64,000 bases of DNA from Pandoraea pnomenusa. GTDB lineage: Bacteria > Pseudomonadota > Gammaproteobacteria > Burkholderiales > Burkholderiaceae. A program made the translations under genes and the position numbers. The notes beneath the pieces are model-generated. The model was given only the letters and a program-made list of their open reading frames with translations. It was not told the DNA's origin and searched no databases. The DNA lies in NCBI RefSeq assembly GCF_000767615.3, contig NZ_CP009553.3:3534001-3598000 (forward strand), in the 5' to 3' direction. Positions 29,912 to 39,700 of this stretch are shown here, one piece after another. Position 1 is the first letter of the stretch, and every line of letters starts with the position of its first letter.

Positions 29912-31351
29912 CTAAACGAACCCGATTCGATGGGTTGTTGTGTCACCTTGGCTATCACGCACGGGGGTTTGTTCGAGCGCAGCGAGAAGACTGGCTTGAT
30001 CCAAGTAATCCTTGCCGGAGCGGGCTGCGAGACGAGCACCTTCGCGTACGACAAAGGTGACATCAGACAAGGGTCTGCCCGCAAGCTCCTTTGCCAGAGG
30101 TTTGGAATCCACACACGACTTCTTCGGCAAAGAGGAAAGCAGCTTTTCTAGTAGTGCCTGCACTTCGACTTCACTGGCGAAGTCCACCTTGATGACGTGA
30201 TCGAAGCGTCCACGGCGCTGGATGGCCGGGTCGATCATTTCGATACGGTTCGTCATGGCGATGATCAACACGTCTCGCTGCACCGCCTCCGGAATGCGGC
30301 GCAAAAACTCGGCTACTTCCTCGACACGGTGATGGCCTGACCCCATCTCGCGATCGGCAAGGAACGCTTCCATCTCGTCGATCACGAGGACTGAGGGGGC
30401 GTTCGCCATCGCCTTGTCAAACACCTGCGCGACCTTCTTGCTGGTTTCGTGGATATAGGGACTGGCGACGCTGGACGCGTCGATCTGGAAACTCGGCCAG
30501 CCAAGGAAGTCCACCAACCGGTCGACAGCGAAGGTTTTGCCGCAGCCCGGAGGGCCGTGAAGAATCACCGCTGACGGAAACTCTATGCCAAGCGCCTTGT
30601 AGCGGTCGCGGTGCAGGATGATGTCTACGACGTGCTCGTTGAAGAAGGACGCGAGTTCCGGACGACCGGCCAACTCGAACACCTTGTTCGGCTCTGGCGC
30701 GGTGCGTCTGACTTCGATCTCTTCGTCGGCAGGTGACGCATCGGTTTTCTCGGGCGGAGTCCCGGTCTTGCGTTCGAGCGGAATCATCTCCCCGACCTCG
30801 AAGCCTGCCGCCTGCACGACATCCTTCAAGTGAATCGCGCCGAGCCAGCTCATAGTCTGGTGTAGGCGTCGAAAAGAGGTCGCCGGAATACTTGTGCCGC
30901 CCGTCAGCCAGTAGCCGAGTACGACGTCGTCGCCAGTTCTGGAACTGATGCTATAGGTCGGCAACAAGCGGGTGATTTTCTCGACGTAGATCGCATCTTG
31001 AAGTGGCGATTCCGCATCGATGTTGCGCGTCGCTTTCAGTCCCAAAGCAAAGGACAGCGCCTCAGATTTGCTGTTCGGAGACTTTCCTTCGCTGACCGGG
31101 CAAAGTGTCTGGCTTGGCGCGCAGGAAATCGCCCGAAGCGGGAGGTCGCCGAACTGGAAGACGTCCAGCACCATTTCGTCGATCAAGCCCGAACCCAGCC
31201 AGTGCTGCACCAGAGACTCTTGTGCCACCAGCGCGCGACCACCACCCATCGTCTCGTAAATCTGCCAGTCCGCACCTTCGAACAGCGCGATACGCACCTT
31301 CGCGCCATCCGGCAACTTGAACCCGACAGGCAGCCATGAGTCCAAGGCCAT
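29912..31351 (-). CDS. AAA+ ATPase of the Hsp70 operon
   Basis: 479 residues with one AAA module in the C-terminal half: Walker A GPPGCGKT (266-273), Walker B VLVIDEMEAF (321-330), sensor AMTN (365-368) and arginine finger RRGRFD (379-384), of the FtsH/Cdc48-like type. The first 220 residues are an unrecognised domain, probably for substrate or partner binding. It starts 2 bp after the Hsp70 stop and is followed after 7 bp by the membrane LprI gene, so translation is tightly coupled. Likely remodels protein substrates with the Hsp70 partner (inference). Confidence 0.85.
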   Translation of the reverse strand: MALDSWLPVGFKLPDGAKVRIALFEGADWQIYETMGGGRALVAQESLVQHWLGSGLIDEMVLDVFQFGDLPLRAISCAPSQTLCPVSEGKSPNSKSEALSFALGLKATRNIDAESPLQDAIYVEKITRLLPTYSISSRTGDDVVLGYWLTGGTSIPATSFRRLHQTMSWLGAIHLKDVVQAAGFEVGEMIPLERKTGTPPEKTDASPADEEIEVRRTAPEPNKVFELAGRPELASFFNEHVVDIILHRDRYKALGIEFPSAVILHGPPGCGKTFAVDRLVDFLGWPSFQIDASSVASPYIHETSKKVAQVFDKAMANAPSVLVIDEMEAFLADREMGSGHHRVEEVAEFLRRIPEAVQRDVLIIAMTNRIEMIDPAIQRRGRFDHVIKVDFASEVEVQALLEKLLSSLPKKSCVDSKPLAKELAGRPLSDVTFVVREGARLAARSGKDYLDQASLLAALEQTPVRDSQGDTTTHRIGFV

Positions 31352-31353
31352 GA

Positions 31354-33843
31354 TCAGCTCCGCACGATGTTCGCGCCCGCCATCATGTCGCCCTCGCCCG
31401 CGGAACCGATGCGGATAGAATCGAGATGGGCGACGGCAGTACGCAGTTTGTCGATGTCGTTAGCTTTTAGCGCCTCGGTACCGACGGCGACCAACTGCGC
31501 GTGCTCGCGCTGGTCGGCGAAGAGATAGATGCCCTGTGCCAACCACTTGAAGCGATCGATCACGAACCAGTCCTGACGCCACAGAATCATGAAGTTGCGC
31601 CCGCGCAGATCGTCCAAGTACGATTCAAAGTCACCGCTTGGATTTGGAATAGCGCGCTGTGCCGTTTTCACCAAATTGTCGAACGACGTGACCTCGGTCG
31701 GGCGCGCGTGCTGACGCACATTTTTTTCAAAGAAGTCGACAGTCCTGTCCAACTCAAGCTGGCGGATATCTTTCAGATTCTCTTTGCGGGTCAGCGCCAA
31801 CAGGCGCTTGGCCTCCTGAACGTTGTCCATAGCCTGCTTGGCTGTTTCAGGATCAGTCTCGCCAGATTCGATCCTGCTCGCCTGCTCCAACTTCTCACGG
31901 GCCTGTTCCAGACGCGAATCGCCCACCTTGGATGCCATTTCTTCGAGACGCTCCAACGTATGTTCCGACTGCTCCTGAATGTTCCTGGCCTGACTGGTGT
32001 AGTCGATCTTGCCTTCCTGACTGGAGTAGTAGTTGCGCCCGCTCTGAAACGAACCACTGATAGACGGCACCGAGACTTCCAACTGGATGTTGCCGGAGTC
32101 GAGCACTTCAAACTCACAAATCAGTTCTGCGCCAGCGGTGATAACGCCGTCGTCGAAGTCCGACCCCCTGATCTCGAACATGCCGATGAAGCGGTTGTCG
32201 TTGATGGAGTCGGAGATTTCGCCCTCCCACAGCTTGAACTTGAGCGAACCGGCGCTTCCAGCCTTGAGCGACTCGCCGGCCTTGAAGGTTTTCTTGCCCT
32301 TCTTCGGCAATTGGTCGCCTTCGCGAACAAGGTAGTCGAGCACCAAGCGCCCGCCGACCTTATCACGGACTTCGACGCTGATGGAGTGGGACGCGGGAAT
32401 CGCATCAATACTGGCGGCGGTGCGGGCGATAACGATCTTGTCTTCGCGCAAGGCAACGGGTGCGCCGTTCGAGTCGAACACGAACACTTTGAACACGTTA
32501 TCGCCGGGCTTGGTCAGGCTGAGTTCAATGCTCGCACCATCCTTCAGCGCGACGCGCCCAGACGACCAGCCTGTGTCGAGACAATCGATCTGGAGCTCGA
32601 TGCCGGCAGGAGCTCGCGACAGCTTGGCGACGATCTTGGCCTTGGGCTCTGGCGTGCGGGCAATGTAGTTAAACGAAAGGTCGAGCGCGCCACCGGCGCT
32701 GAGTGCACCACGGGAACTCTTGCGCCCACGACTCTGCGAGGTCCAGTCGATGGACTCGGCAAAGACCGCAGCACCCTCAGCGACCGCCGTCATCGGGTTC
32801 ACGTCGGTGGACGCCGCAATACCAAGCTCGAAGGCGACCTTGTCGCGCAAGTTTTTGTATTGAGCTGGGCCGCCGACAAAGACCAGCCGCTCCACGTCAT
32901 GAGGGCTCAATCCTGCCTTTTCGAGACTCTCTCGGGTGGCCTGAATGGTTTCATCAACTTTTGATGCAATCAAACCGTCATACTGGTTTCGGTCGATGGG
33001 AATATCGAGGTAAATCTCCTCGCCAGCCAAGTCACGCGCACCAAGCTCGTTTTCAGCAAGGCTGATAACAGCCCCATCGTTCTGTGACAACTCGATTTTT
33101 GCTTTTTCAGCAGCCCAGGTCGCAATGGTACGCAGCGACTTGTAATGCGGATCGGATGCGAGGTCTTCTGGCAAGTCAAAGTTATCAAGCAACCACGGCT
33201 TGACGACGTTATCAAAAAGGATTCGGTCAAAATCTCGGCCGCCGCACATGGCTATACCGCCGTGTGCCAACAGATTTACTCGGCCAGAGATGCTCTCAGC
33301 AATGGCAACATCTAACGTTCCACCACCAATGTCGTACACAATAAAAATGCCGTCGTTCTTTCGCTGGCGCATGACGCTCATCACGGCTGCGACTGGCTCC
33401 TGCATCAGAGCAACGCGCCCAAGGCCAGCCATATCGGCAGCAGACATCGTGGAGTCCTTCTGCATTTGGTTAAACGCGGCCGGAACCGTGATGACCGTGC
33501 CTGTATCGCCATCAGCGCGGATTTCTTCCGGCAAGTACCCGAACAGTGCGCGCAGCACCTCGGCGGAGCATTCTTCCGGCGTCATGGTGAGGTTAACTGC
33601 GGGCATCTTCACCGGCGTGCTGGTGCCCATGAGCCGCTTGAATAACGTCGCGGCATTGTCCGGGTTGCGTGCAGCATTGTTGTACGCACGAGAGCCGACG
33701 TACTTGTTCCCACGACGATCAATAAAGATGGCTGACGGTGTGACGTCGTACTGTTCCGGGCTTTTATACAGGCGAATGGACTCGCCATCGAAGGAGCAAA
33801 TGGCACTATTGGTCGTGCCGAGATCGATCCCGACGTATTTCAT
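31354..33843 (-). CDS. Hsp70 (DnaK-like) protein, accessory
   Basis: 829 residues, longer than DnaK (about 640). The nucleotide-binding domain is intact: IDLGTTNSAI (phosphate 1, residues 6-15), VYDIGGGTLDVA (phosphate 2, 169-180), CGGRDFD (200-206) and LVFVGGPAQYKNLRD. The C-terminal half does not look like the usual DnaK substrate domain. It appears to hold two beta-rich segments and then a coiled coil (EQSEHTLERLEEMASKVGDSRLEQAREKLEQ). It overlaps the GrpE-like start gene by ATGA. It is an accessory Hsp70, not the housekeeping chaperone, because it is island-borne and sits with AAA+ and membrane partners. Confidence 0.88.
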   Translation of the reverse strand: MKYVGIDLGTTNSAICSFDGESIRLYKSPEQYDVTPSAIFIDRRGNKYVGSRAYNNAARNPDNAATLFKRLMGTSTPVKMPAVNLTMTPEECSAEVLRALFGYLPEEIRADGDTGTVITVPAAFNQMQKDSTMSAADMAGLGRVALMQEPVAAVMSVMRQRKNDGIFIVYDIGGGTLDVAIAESISGRVNLLAHGGIAMCGGRDFDRILFDNVVKPWLLDNFDLPEDLASDPHYKSLRTIATWAAEKAKIELSQNDGAVISLAENELGARDLAGEEIYLDIPIDRNQYDGLIASKVDETIQATRESLEKAGLSPHDVERLVFVGGPAQYKNLRDKVAFELGIAASTDVNPMTAVAEGAAVFAESIDWTSQSRGRKSSRGALSAGGALDLSFNYIARTPEPKAKIVAKLSRAPAGIELQIDCLDTGWSSGRVALKDGASIELSLTKPGDNVFKVFVFDSNGAPVALREDKIVIARTAASIDAIPASHSISVEVRDKVGGRLVLDYLVREGDQLPKKGKKTFKAGESLKAGSAGSLKFKLWEGEISDSINDNRFIGMFEIRGSDFDDGVITAGAELICEFEVLDSGNIQLEVSVPSISGSFQSGRNYYSSQEGKIDYTSQARNIQEQSEHTLERLEEMASKVGDSRLEQAREKLEQASRIESGETDPETAKQAMDNVQEAKRLLALTRKENLKDIRQLELDRTVDFFEKNVRQHARPTEVTSFDNLVKTAQRAIPNPSGDFESYLDDLRGRNFMILWRQDWFVIDRFKWLAQGIYLFADQREHAQLVAVGTEALKANDIDKLRTAVAHLDSIRIGSAGEGDMMAGANIVRS

Positions 33844-34205
33844 GCGTCCACCTTTTTCAACATCACGGTCCCCTCTTTACGCAAGCCATCCCGCCCCATG
33901 ATGATTGGCTCTAACATTTGATCCACGATCAAGGTATCTTCCGCGCCGAAATCGCCCAGATTTAGGGCAGAGGCAGCCATGCCGGGGTCGTAGGGTTGCC
34001 CTTCTACATTGACCAATTTGAGGTCGTTGGCGTCAAGGATTTCGTCAACCTTCTTCTGGAAGTAGCGAAGTTGGTTCAGGTAGCGGCCAGACTCGCCAGC
34101 ATCAAGTTTGCTGACTACTCGCGCAAAAACGCGGGAAAACCGCCAGCCTTCTACGGCCATGTCGATTAACGACTGTTCTGCTTGGTTATCCTCGCCCCGT
34201 GTCAC
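33840..34205 (-). CDS. GrpE-like small protein (putative nucleotide exchange factor)
   Basis: 121 residues, first gene of the operon. A helical N-terminus (SGRYLNQLRYFQKKVDEILDANDL) is followed by VEGQPYDPGMAASALN and DQMLEPIIMGRDGLRKEGTVMLKK. The latter resembles the GrpE beta domain (gly-x-x-aspartate-pro before the loop, then x-R-x-x-R-x-A-x-V-like end). Similarity is weak, but its place before an Hsp70 gene supports it. GTG start at 34205 with AGGGGA upstream. An alternative is an unrelated regulator. Confidence 0.5.
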   Translation of the reverse strand: MTRGEDNQAEQSLIDMAVEGWRFSRVFARVVSKLDAGESGRYLNQLRYFQKKVDEILDANDLKLVNVEGQPYDPGMAASALNLGDFGAEDTLIVDQMLEPIIMGRDGLRKEGTVMLKKVDA

Positions 34206-34744
34206 CGAAATCCCCTATTTAATGGCTTCTGCCGTTGCTCAGCGGGTATAAGCCCTTGAAAAGGCTATCTAACACCCTGCTCTGGATGTGCTATCAATCG
34301 ATCGACATCCTGTCGAGCACCCGCCCGGGTTGCTTAGGTAGATCGTTCCGCCCAAAACCTTCATGTGTTGGCCACTACGCCAGGCCGTTCTTATATGGCA
34401 CCGCGACATTTCATTTTCGTAATATTACCCGATCCAAGGTCCAGTGCGACTGGCAGTAAGTCAGCGAACGTACGTTCAGCGAGCGGTCGAAGTCCTGCGC
34501 CTCCCTCGCGCAGAAAAATCAGGCCCATCAATGACATAAAGAATTCGTTGCTGGCGTAGCCGGAGCTGGCTCATGGCATCTGTTGTTGGACCGTGCTTAG
34601 ATTTTATCGTGGCGCACTGGCTCCAGCTTGTTATCAGGTCTTCTATCGTGATGTAGTTCTTTTCATCGATATATCACCTCATTGAGCATACCGCCGGAAT
34701 GCCTGGGCAACGCCGTTTGCCCTGAACCCTCTTGAGGCTGATCC
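34206..34744. other. Intergenic region upstream of the Hsp70 operon
   Basis: 539 bp without a supportable gene. It must hold the promoter of the Hsp70 operon (minus strand) and of the glycine-zipper gene (plus strand). No strong -10/-35 or operator stood out by eye. Confidence 0.4.
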
Positions 34745-35086
34745 ATGAACCATTCGCTTTCCTGTCCACGCTGTAATTCGTCACGCATCGCCACGCGCGA
34801 CTACGCCCGCAAAGCCGGTGGTGCGGTCGGTACCGTCGCCGGTGCTGCCGGGAGTGCCGCCGCAGCGTTTGGCGGTGCCGAAGCTGGCGCGGCGCTCGGC
34901 ATGATCGCCGGACCAGTCGGCTCGATCTTCGGCGGCCGGGCTGGTGGAATCCTCGGTGCACTGTTCGGCGGCGCTGCCGGGTGTGCAGCAGGCTCCGCTG
35001 TCGGAGAACAGATCGACGAACGCGTGCTCGACAACTACGCCTGTCTGGAATGCGGTCACACGTTCAGCAAGCCGTCCGCAACCTGA
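34745..35086 (+). CDS. Glycine-zipper protein flanked by CxxC pairs
   Basis: 113 residues. An N-terminal CPRC and a C-terminal CLECGH could form one zinc ribbon, split by a Gly/Ala-rich hydrophobic core (GAVGTVAGAAGSAAAAFGGAEAGAALG and GGRAGGILGALFGG) like a glycine zipper. Function unknown. Gly-zipper proteins next to DUF932 genes are common on plasmids and integrative elements (recollection). A strong terminator follows at 35125. Confidence 0.6.
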   Translation: MNHSLSCPRCNSSRIATRDYARKAGGAVGTVAGAAGSAAAAFGGAEAGAALGMIAGPVGSIFGGRAGGILGALFGGAAGCAAGSAVGEQIDERVLDNYACLECGHTFSKPSAT

Positions 35087-35124
35087 CACCCCCCCGCTCT
35101 TTCGCTTCTCCCCTCGTCCACTCA

Positions 35125-35158
35125 ATGCCTACAGCCCTGATGGGCTGTAGGCATTTTT
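35125..35158 (+). terminator. Intrinsic terminator
   Basis: ATGCCTACAGCCC-TGAT-GGGCTGTAGGCAT then TTTTT: a 13-bp perfect stem and T tract. Confidence 0.9.
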
Positions 35159-35198
35159 GCGTTCTGTTTCTCTCACTCATTTAAATCAGGAGTACATC

Positions 35199-35532
35199 AT
35201 GCATCTGGTGCAATCCATGGCATTCGTCGGAGACACCCCGTGGCACGGCCTCGGCAACCAGCTCGCCCCCAACCAGCCCATCGAAGTCTGGAAGAAGCAA
35301 TGCGGCATGGACTGGAGCATCGAGGAAGCCGAAGTCCGTTTCGTCTCCGGTATGGCAGGCTCATCCCTCGGCTCGATCCACGCATTTCCCGAACAGAAGG
35401 TGCTTTACCGCAGCGACACAAAGTTGCCGCTCTCCGTCGTCTCATCGCGCTATCAGGTAGTACAGCCGGAATCCATTTTGGAGTTTTATCGCGATTTGAC
35501 GGAGGTCGGCGGGTTCGAACTGGAAACTGCCG
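35199..35532 (+). pseudogene. DUF932 protein, truncated by an IS
   Basis: The first 111 residues of a DUF932 (plasmid/phage-associated) protein: MHLVQSMAFVGDTPWHGLGNQL, then SRYQVVQPESILEFYRDL. The family is normally well over 200 residues. The reading frame runs into the left inverted repeat of the IS407-type element and stops at 35552. RBS AGGAG upstream. The missing 3' part is not found beyond the element. Confidence 0.8.
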
Positions 35533-35580
35533 TGACCTGCCCCCTTCGGTAGGGCCAAGGGGCTTCTAGCAAAGTCCCAT

Positions 35581-36465
35581 TCAAACATGCTCCTGAACGG
35601 CAGGAACGGCCGCTGTTGCCCGTTGCTTGGCCGCGAATTCGGCCGGCGATTGGTAGTTCAATGCGCTATGTGGCCGCGCCTCGTTGTAATCCTGGCGCCA
35701 TGCCGCGATGACCACCCGGGCTTGGGCGAGCGTCGTGAACCAGTGCTCGTTGAGGCACTCGTCGCGGAATTTGCCGTTAAACGACTCGATATAGGCATTC
35801 TGCGTCGGCTTGCCCGCCTGAATCAGTTTCAAGGTGACGCCGTTGGCGTAGGCCCACTGGTCGAGCGCGCGGCTCGTGAATTCCGGCCCCTGGTCCGTGC
35901 GTAACGCCTTGGGATATCCCCTGAAGCGAGCCGCCCGGTCCAACATACGCGCCACGTACAGACCCGAGATGCCGTGGTCCACGACGATGTCGACGGCTTC
36001 CTTGGTGAAGTCATCGACGATGGTCAGGCACTTCAGACGGCGTCCATTTGACAATGCATCCATCACGAAATCAATCGACCATACCTCGTTTGGCGCGCTC
36101 GGCAAGGCGAGTTGCTCGCGCTCGACCATCACGCCGTGGCGCCGGCGGCGACGCCGCACGGCCAGTCCAGCCTCGCGATACAGCCGGTGCACGCGCTTAT
36201 GGTTCGCGTGAGTTCCTTCGCGCTCGAGCAGCGCGTGTAGCCGCCGATAACCGAAGCGGCGACGCTCGTGCGCCAGCGCCACCAGACGCGCCGTGAGCGC
36301 CTCATTCTCGTGGTCCGGCTGCACTTCGTAATGCAGTACGCTGCGGGAAAGCCCGACAAGCCGGCAGGCGCGACGCTCGGAGATATTGACCTTCTGCCGA
36401 ATCGCCGCGACCGCCTCGCGTTTGGCCTGTGGGCTCAGGGCTTTCCCTTTACGACCACCTTCAAC
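35581..36465 (-). CDS. IS407-group transposase OrfB
   Basis: DDE transposase subunit, about 295 residues: NEVWSIDFVMDAL (Asp), LRTDQGPEFTSRALDQWA (Asp) and AYIESFNGKFRDECLNEHWF (Glu), with an N-terminal HTH_21-like region (RRFGYRRLHALLEREG). The frame is open further upstream through orfA. The true 5' end is probably set by -1 frameshifting near 36440-36450, where an A-rich string occurs. Confidence 0.88.
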   Translation of the reverse strand, partial: VEGGRKGKALSPQAKREAVAAIRQKVNISERRACRLVGLSRSVLHYEVQPDHENEALTARLVALAHERRRFGYRRLHALLEREGTHANHKRVHRLYREAGLAVRRRRRRHGVMVEREQLALPSAPNEVWSIDFVMDALSNGRRLKCLTIVDDFTKEAVDIVVDHGISGLYVARMLDRAARFRGYPKALRTDQGPEFTSRALDQWAYANGVTLKLIQAGKPTQNAYIESFNGKFRDECLNEHWFTTLAQARVVIAAWRQDYNEARPHSALNYQSPAEFAAKQRATAAVPAVQEHV

Positions 36466-36698
36466 GCTTCCATGTCGAGCATCGCTTCGGCCAACAGCTT
36501 CTTGAGCCGCGCGTTCTCCGCCTCCAGGTCCTTCAGCCGACGAGCCTCCGAGACCTCCATGCCGCCAAACTTCGCACGCCATGTGTAGAACGATCCATCA
36601 CTGAAACCATACTTTCTGCACAGTTCCTTGACCGGCAGACCCGCCTCGGCCTCCTTCAGGAAACCAATAATCTGCTCTTCCGTAAAGCGCTTCTTCAT
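36435..36698 (-). CDS. IS407-group transposase OrfA
   Basis: 87-residue HTH protein: KKRFTEEQIIGFLKEAEAGLPVKELCRKYG, then SFYTWRAKFGGMEVSEARRLKDLEAENARLKKLLAEAMLD, the classical IS407 OrfA. Start ATG 68 bp inside the right end. Confidence 0.9.
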   Translation of the reverse strand: MKKRFTEEQIIGFLKEAEAGLPVKELCRKYGFSDGSFYTWRAKFGGMEVSEARRLKDLEAENARLKKLLAEAMLDMEALKVVVKGKP

Positions 36699-36749
36699 GT
36701 CCGTCTTCCTCTCTGAAAACGGACTTTACTAGATTGCCGGTGGCCCGGT

Positions 36750-39700
36750 TTATCGGGGGCAGGTCAGGTCACTCATCAAGCTGGAGTAGAGCCATCGGGC
36801 GGCCTCGGATGGCGATGGTAAGCCGCCTGCCGCTAACAGATCGGTCCACTGTTGCGCCAAGGTCGAGGCGATCAAGTTGACGAACTTTGCCTCGCCTTCG
36901 GGCAGCAACTCTGACACACCATTCTGTAGCATATGGCTGAGAGATGCATGCGCATGTAGGTTGTCGTTGAGATCGATCGTCAGAGGCGTTTTCTCCGCCA
37001 AGACTATCGGGGCGATCTTTTGCAGGGCTGCGGCGAAAGGTAGGCGACCTGCCGCCCAGATGGCGACGCGCCGAACCAACCATGTAACCGAAGTGTCAGT
37101 CGCAAGCTTGACGAGCTGTGGTGCGAAGCTTTCGTCCCGAGTCCGCATCGCGATGAAGCACTTCCATAACGCAACGTCAGGTGAGGCGAACTCGCGTGCC
37201 AAATCATTGGTCGACGTTGGTCCGCATGCGGTAATGGCCTGAGCGAGATGCGGGACTACTTTGGAATCCGTTTCGACGGCATATTGACACCGCAGTGCCT
37301 CCGCCGCGAGCCGGGAGCGACGGCGAGCGAGCCCCGCGGCGGAGGCACTTCGGATCGACGAGTCACCGTGCCTAATGCCTTGCACGAGGAGATCGGTAAC
37401 CTCGGGCCAAGGAGCTTCCGCAACTGCGATAAGGCTGGGTAGCAGGAGCTTAGGTGTCAGCGAGGTGCCTGATGGCGAGGCCAACTCCCCACTCAATATC
37501 GGCACGCCGGCGGCGAACGGTTGCTTCGCAAAAAGTAGTACAAACAAACTGTTCCAGAAGCCGGCTAACGGGTCCACTGGTAAATCTGCCAGACGACTCC
37601 GTAGTGCCCCAAAATCTACATTAAGGTAAAGAAGCACCGTGAGTGCCGCTTGACGATTGGAGAGCGGCGCCGAAGGATTAAACAAAAGCGCCTCATATCG
37701 CCCGACATCGTAAGCTGTTGGTGCGAAGGCTGGCCCCAGAAGAGCGTAGTCTAGCGGGATAGGTCCAGGTGCCAGGGGATCGACCAAGGCCTCAAATCCC
37801 GGGTGACCGATATAGATGAGAACCCGCCAAGCTGCGGCTTTGAGCTCGGTATCGCCGCCCTCTGCTTTGATGATGTCGACGCAGAACGGACGTAGCTGAC
37901 GCCGCGCCGTCCAGATGAGGGATCCAATCAGGCCGAATCCGAGCGATCGAGTCGCGATCATTACCGAAGGTGACTCTTTGGGCAGCGCCGCTAGAATTTC
38001 TAAGACATCTTCTTCGCCGTCGACCTTCAATTTCACGCCGCTCCAAGGGGCGTTGCGACGAGTTTCGTCATCTGTTGAACGGGAGAAGATTTCGAAGGCA
38101 AGCATAAGCGCGGCGCGCCCGCCGTCACGCAACAGGACCGGCAACAGCAGGCGCTGGATGTCCTCAGGTTGGGACTTTGCGAAAGCTACTATCTCGGGTA
38201 CAGACGCTCTGCGTCCATCGCGGGCGGCAATCAAAAGCCATGTCAATCCCTGCCGACGCTCCTCGGCGTTTGCCCCTTGGCTTACGGTAAATACGATGAG
38301 GTCGTGAAATCGAAGAGGATTCAGCGTGAGGATCGCTTCGACCACGGGGCGTGCCCATTCATGGTCGCTGAAGTAGCGAGAACGCTGCTCGGCCAGGATG
38401 TCCATGAAAAGGCTATCTACGCCTTCCGGAGCACACTCCGGCAGAATGGATCGAAGGAGATAAAAATCCGAAATGCGCTCGGGACGTGCTGCGACCGCAA
38501 CGATCTCTTCCGCAGTGACCAGCGCCCGCCGCGTCACATAGCCAGCGAGACTACGCCACGCTCCCCCTTGCAGGAACGTTTCTCGAGCAAGGAAATCGGC
38601 TTCAGCGGTGCGGTCCGCTTTGCCGAGATGGAATATCCTGGCGGCGGTGTCGCCCTCTCCGGCATACCACTGCGCCAAGGCGTCGTGGGCGCTCTGCCGC
38701 ACGGCTGGCGCAATGCCAGACTCCAACCCAGCACGAACGGTTTCATGCATCTCCAGAAGGCCTTCGGCCTCCGTCCGGAGCAGCCCGAGACTAACGAGCG
38801 CCTTGATAGCAGCGCCAACATTTTCATTTGGGAAAGCCGCTTCGGCGTCGCTTCGTCTAAATGGAAGAGCAAAGCAGACAAGCCGTTCTGCCGCAGACCT
38901 GACACCGGCTGCGAGCTGATCGAAACGGCTTTGCTCAGCAGCAGATACCATATCTTCCGGTGGCCTACTCGCGATAGCGAGCATCGCCTGAAGCGACGGT
39001 TGACGGGCAAGAGCCTCAGCCAGCTGCGCGTAGAGACCAGCTGGCCGGCCAACGGTGACCCGGTTGAATATTTCCCACAGCGTTTGTCTGTCAGCGTCGA
39101 CGTGATAGTGGCCTACGAGGCTTACAAACTCATCCCAGCGGAAACCGCGCATATTGATGGCGAGGATGCCTGCGCTTTCGGTTTCCACGGGACTTAGCGC
39201 GCCGAAACTGCTCTGCTGGCCAAATACCACGAGGCGGCACGAACCAGGCGTTAAGGCGCGGGCAAACCGCCCAAGGTCGCGGCCGAACTGGGCGCTGGCC
39301 GCTCCTTCGGTCAGATCCAGCAGCAACTGCACCGGCCGAGGCAGGCCACTGCATATTTCCGCCAGGCGGTCGATCACTGTCTCATCGGCAGGCTTGCTTT
39401 CCACCGCGAGACCGAACAGTTCAGGAATCCCCCTTCTTAAAAGGTGGAATGAGACCCCGGACATAACGTCGCGAAACGCCGCGTCCGCCCGCACACGGAC
39501 GTAGATGGGAAGTCGACAGGGATCGTGGTCCCCTAGCGCGGAGGCTGCCTGAGCCGCAAGCGTTGTCTTGCCAGACCCGGAGATACCAATCACCTCGATG
39601 ACCGTGGCAGTTCCGGGCTTGACCAATTTATCGGTCAGATCCGGTCGCAAGACTCCGCCTGCTGGCAGATCAGGCGGCTCGGACGCAGCACTCATTTGCG

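Larger units (their letters stand above)
35533..36766 (-). mobile_element. IS3-family, IS407-group insertion sequence
   Basis: Ends are TGACCTGCCCCCTTCGGTAG (left, 35533) and TGACCTGCCCCCGATAAACC (right, read inward from 36766). Size is 1234 bp with orfA and orfB. No target duplication is visible (GCCG versus GGTC), and the flanking genes are different, so a deletion has occurred beside it. Confidence 0.88.

Noticed and set aside
34206..34744. Possible small gene or operator upstream of the Hsp70 operon
   Set aside because: No convincing ORF, palindrome or -10/-35 pair stood out.
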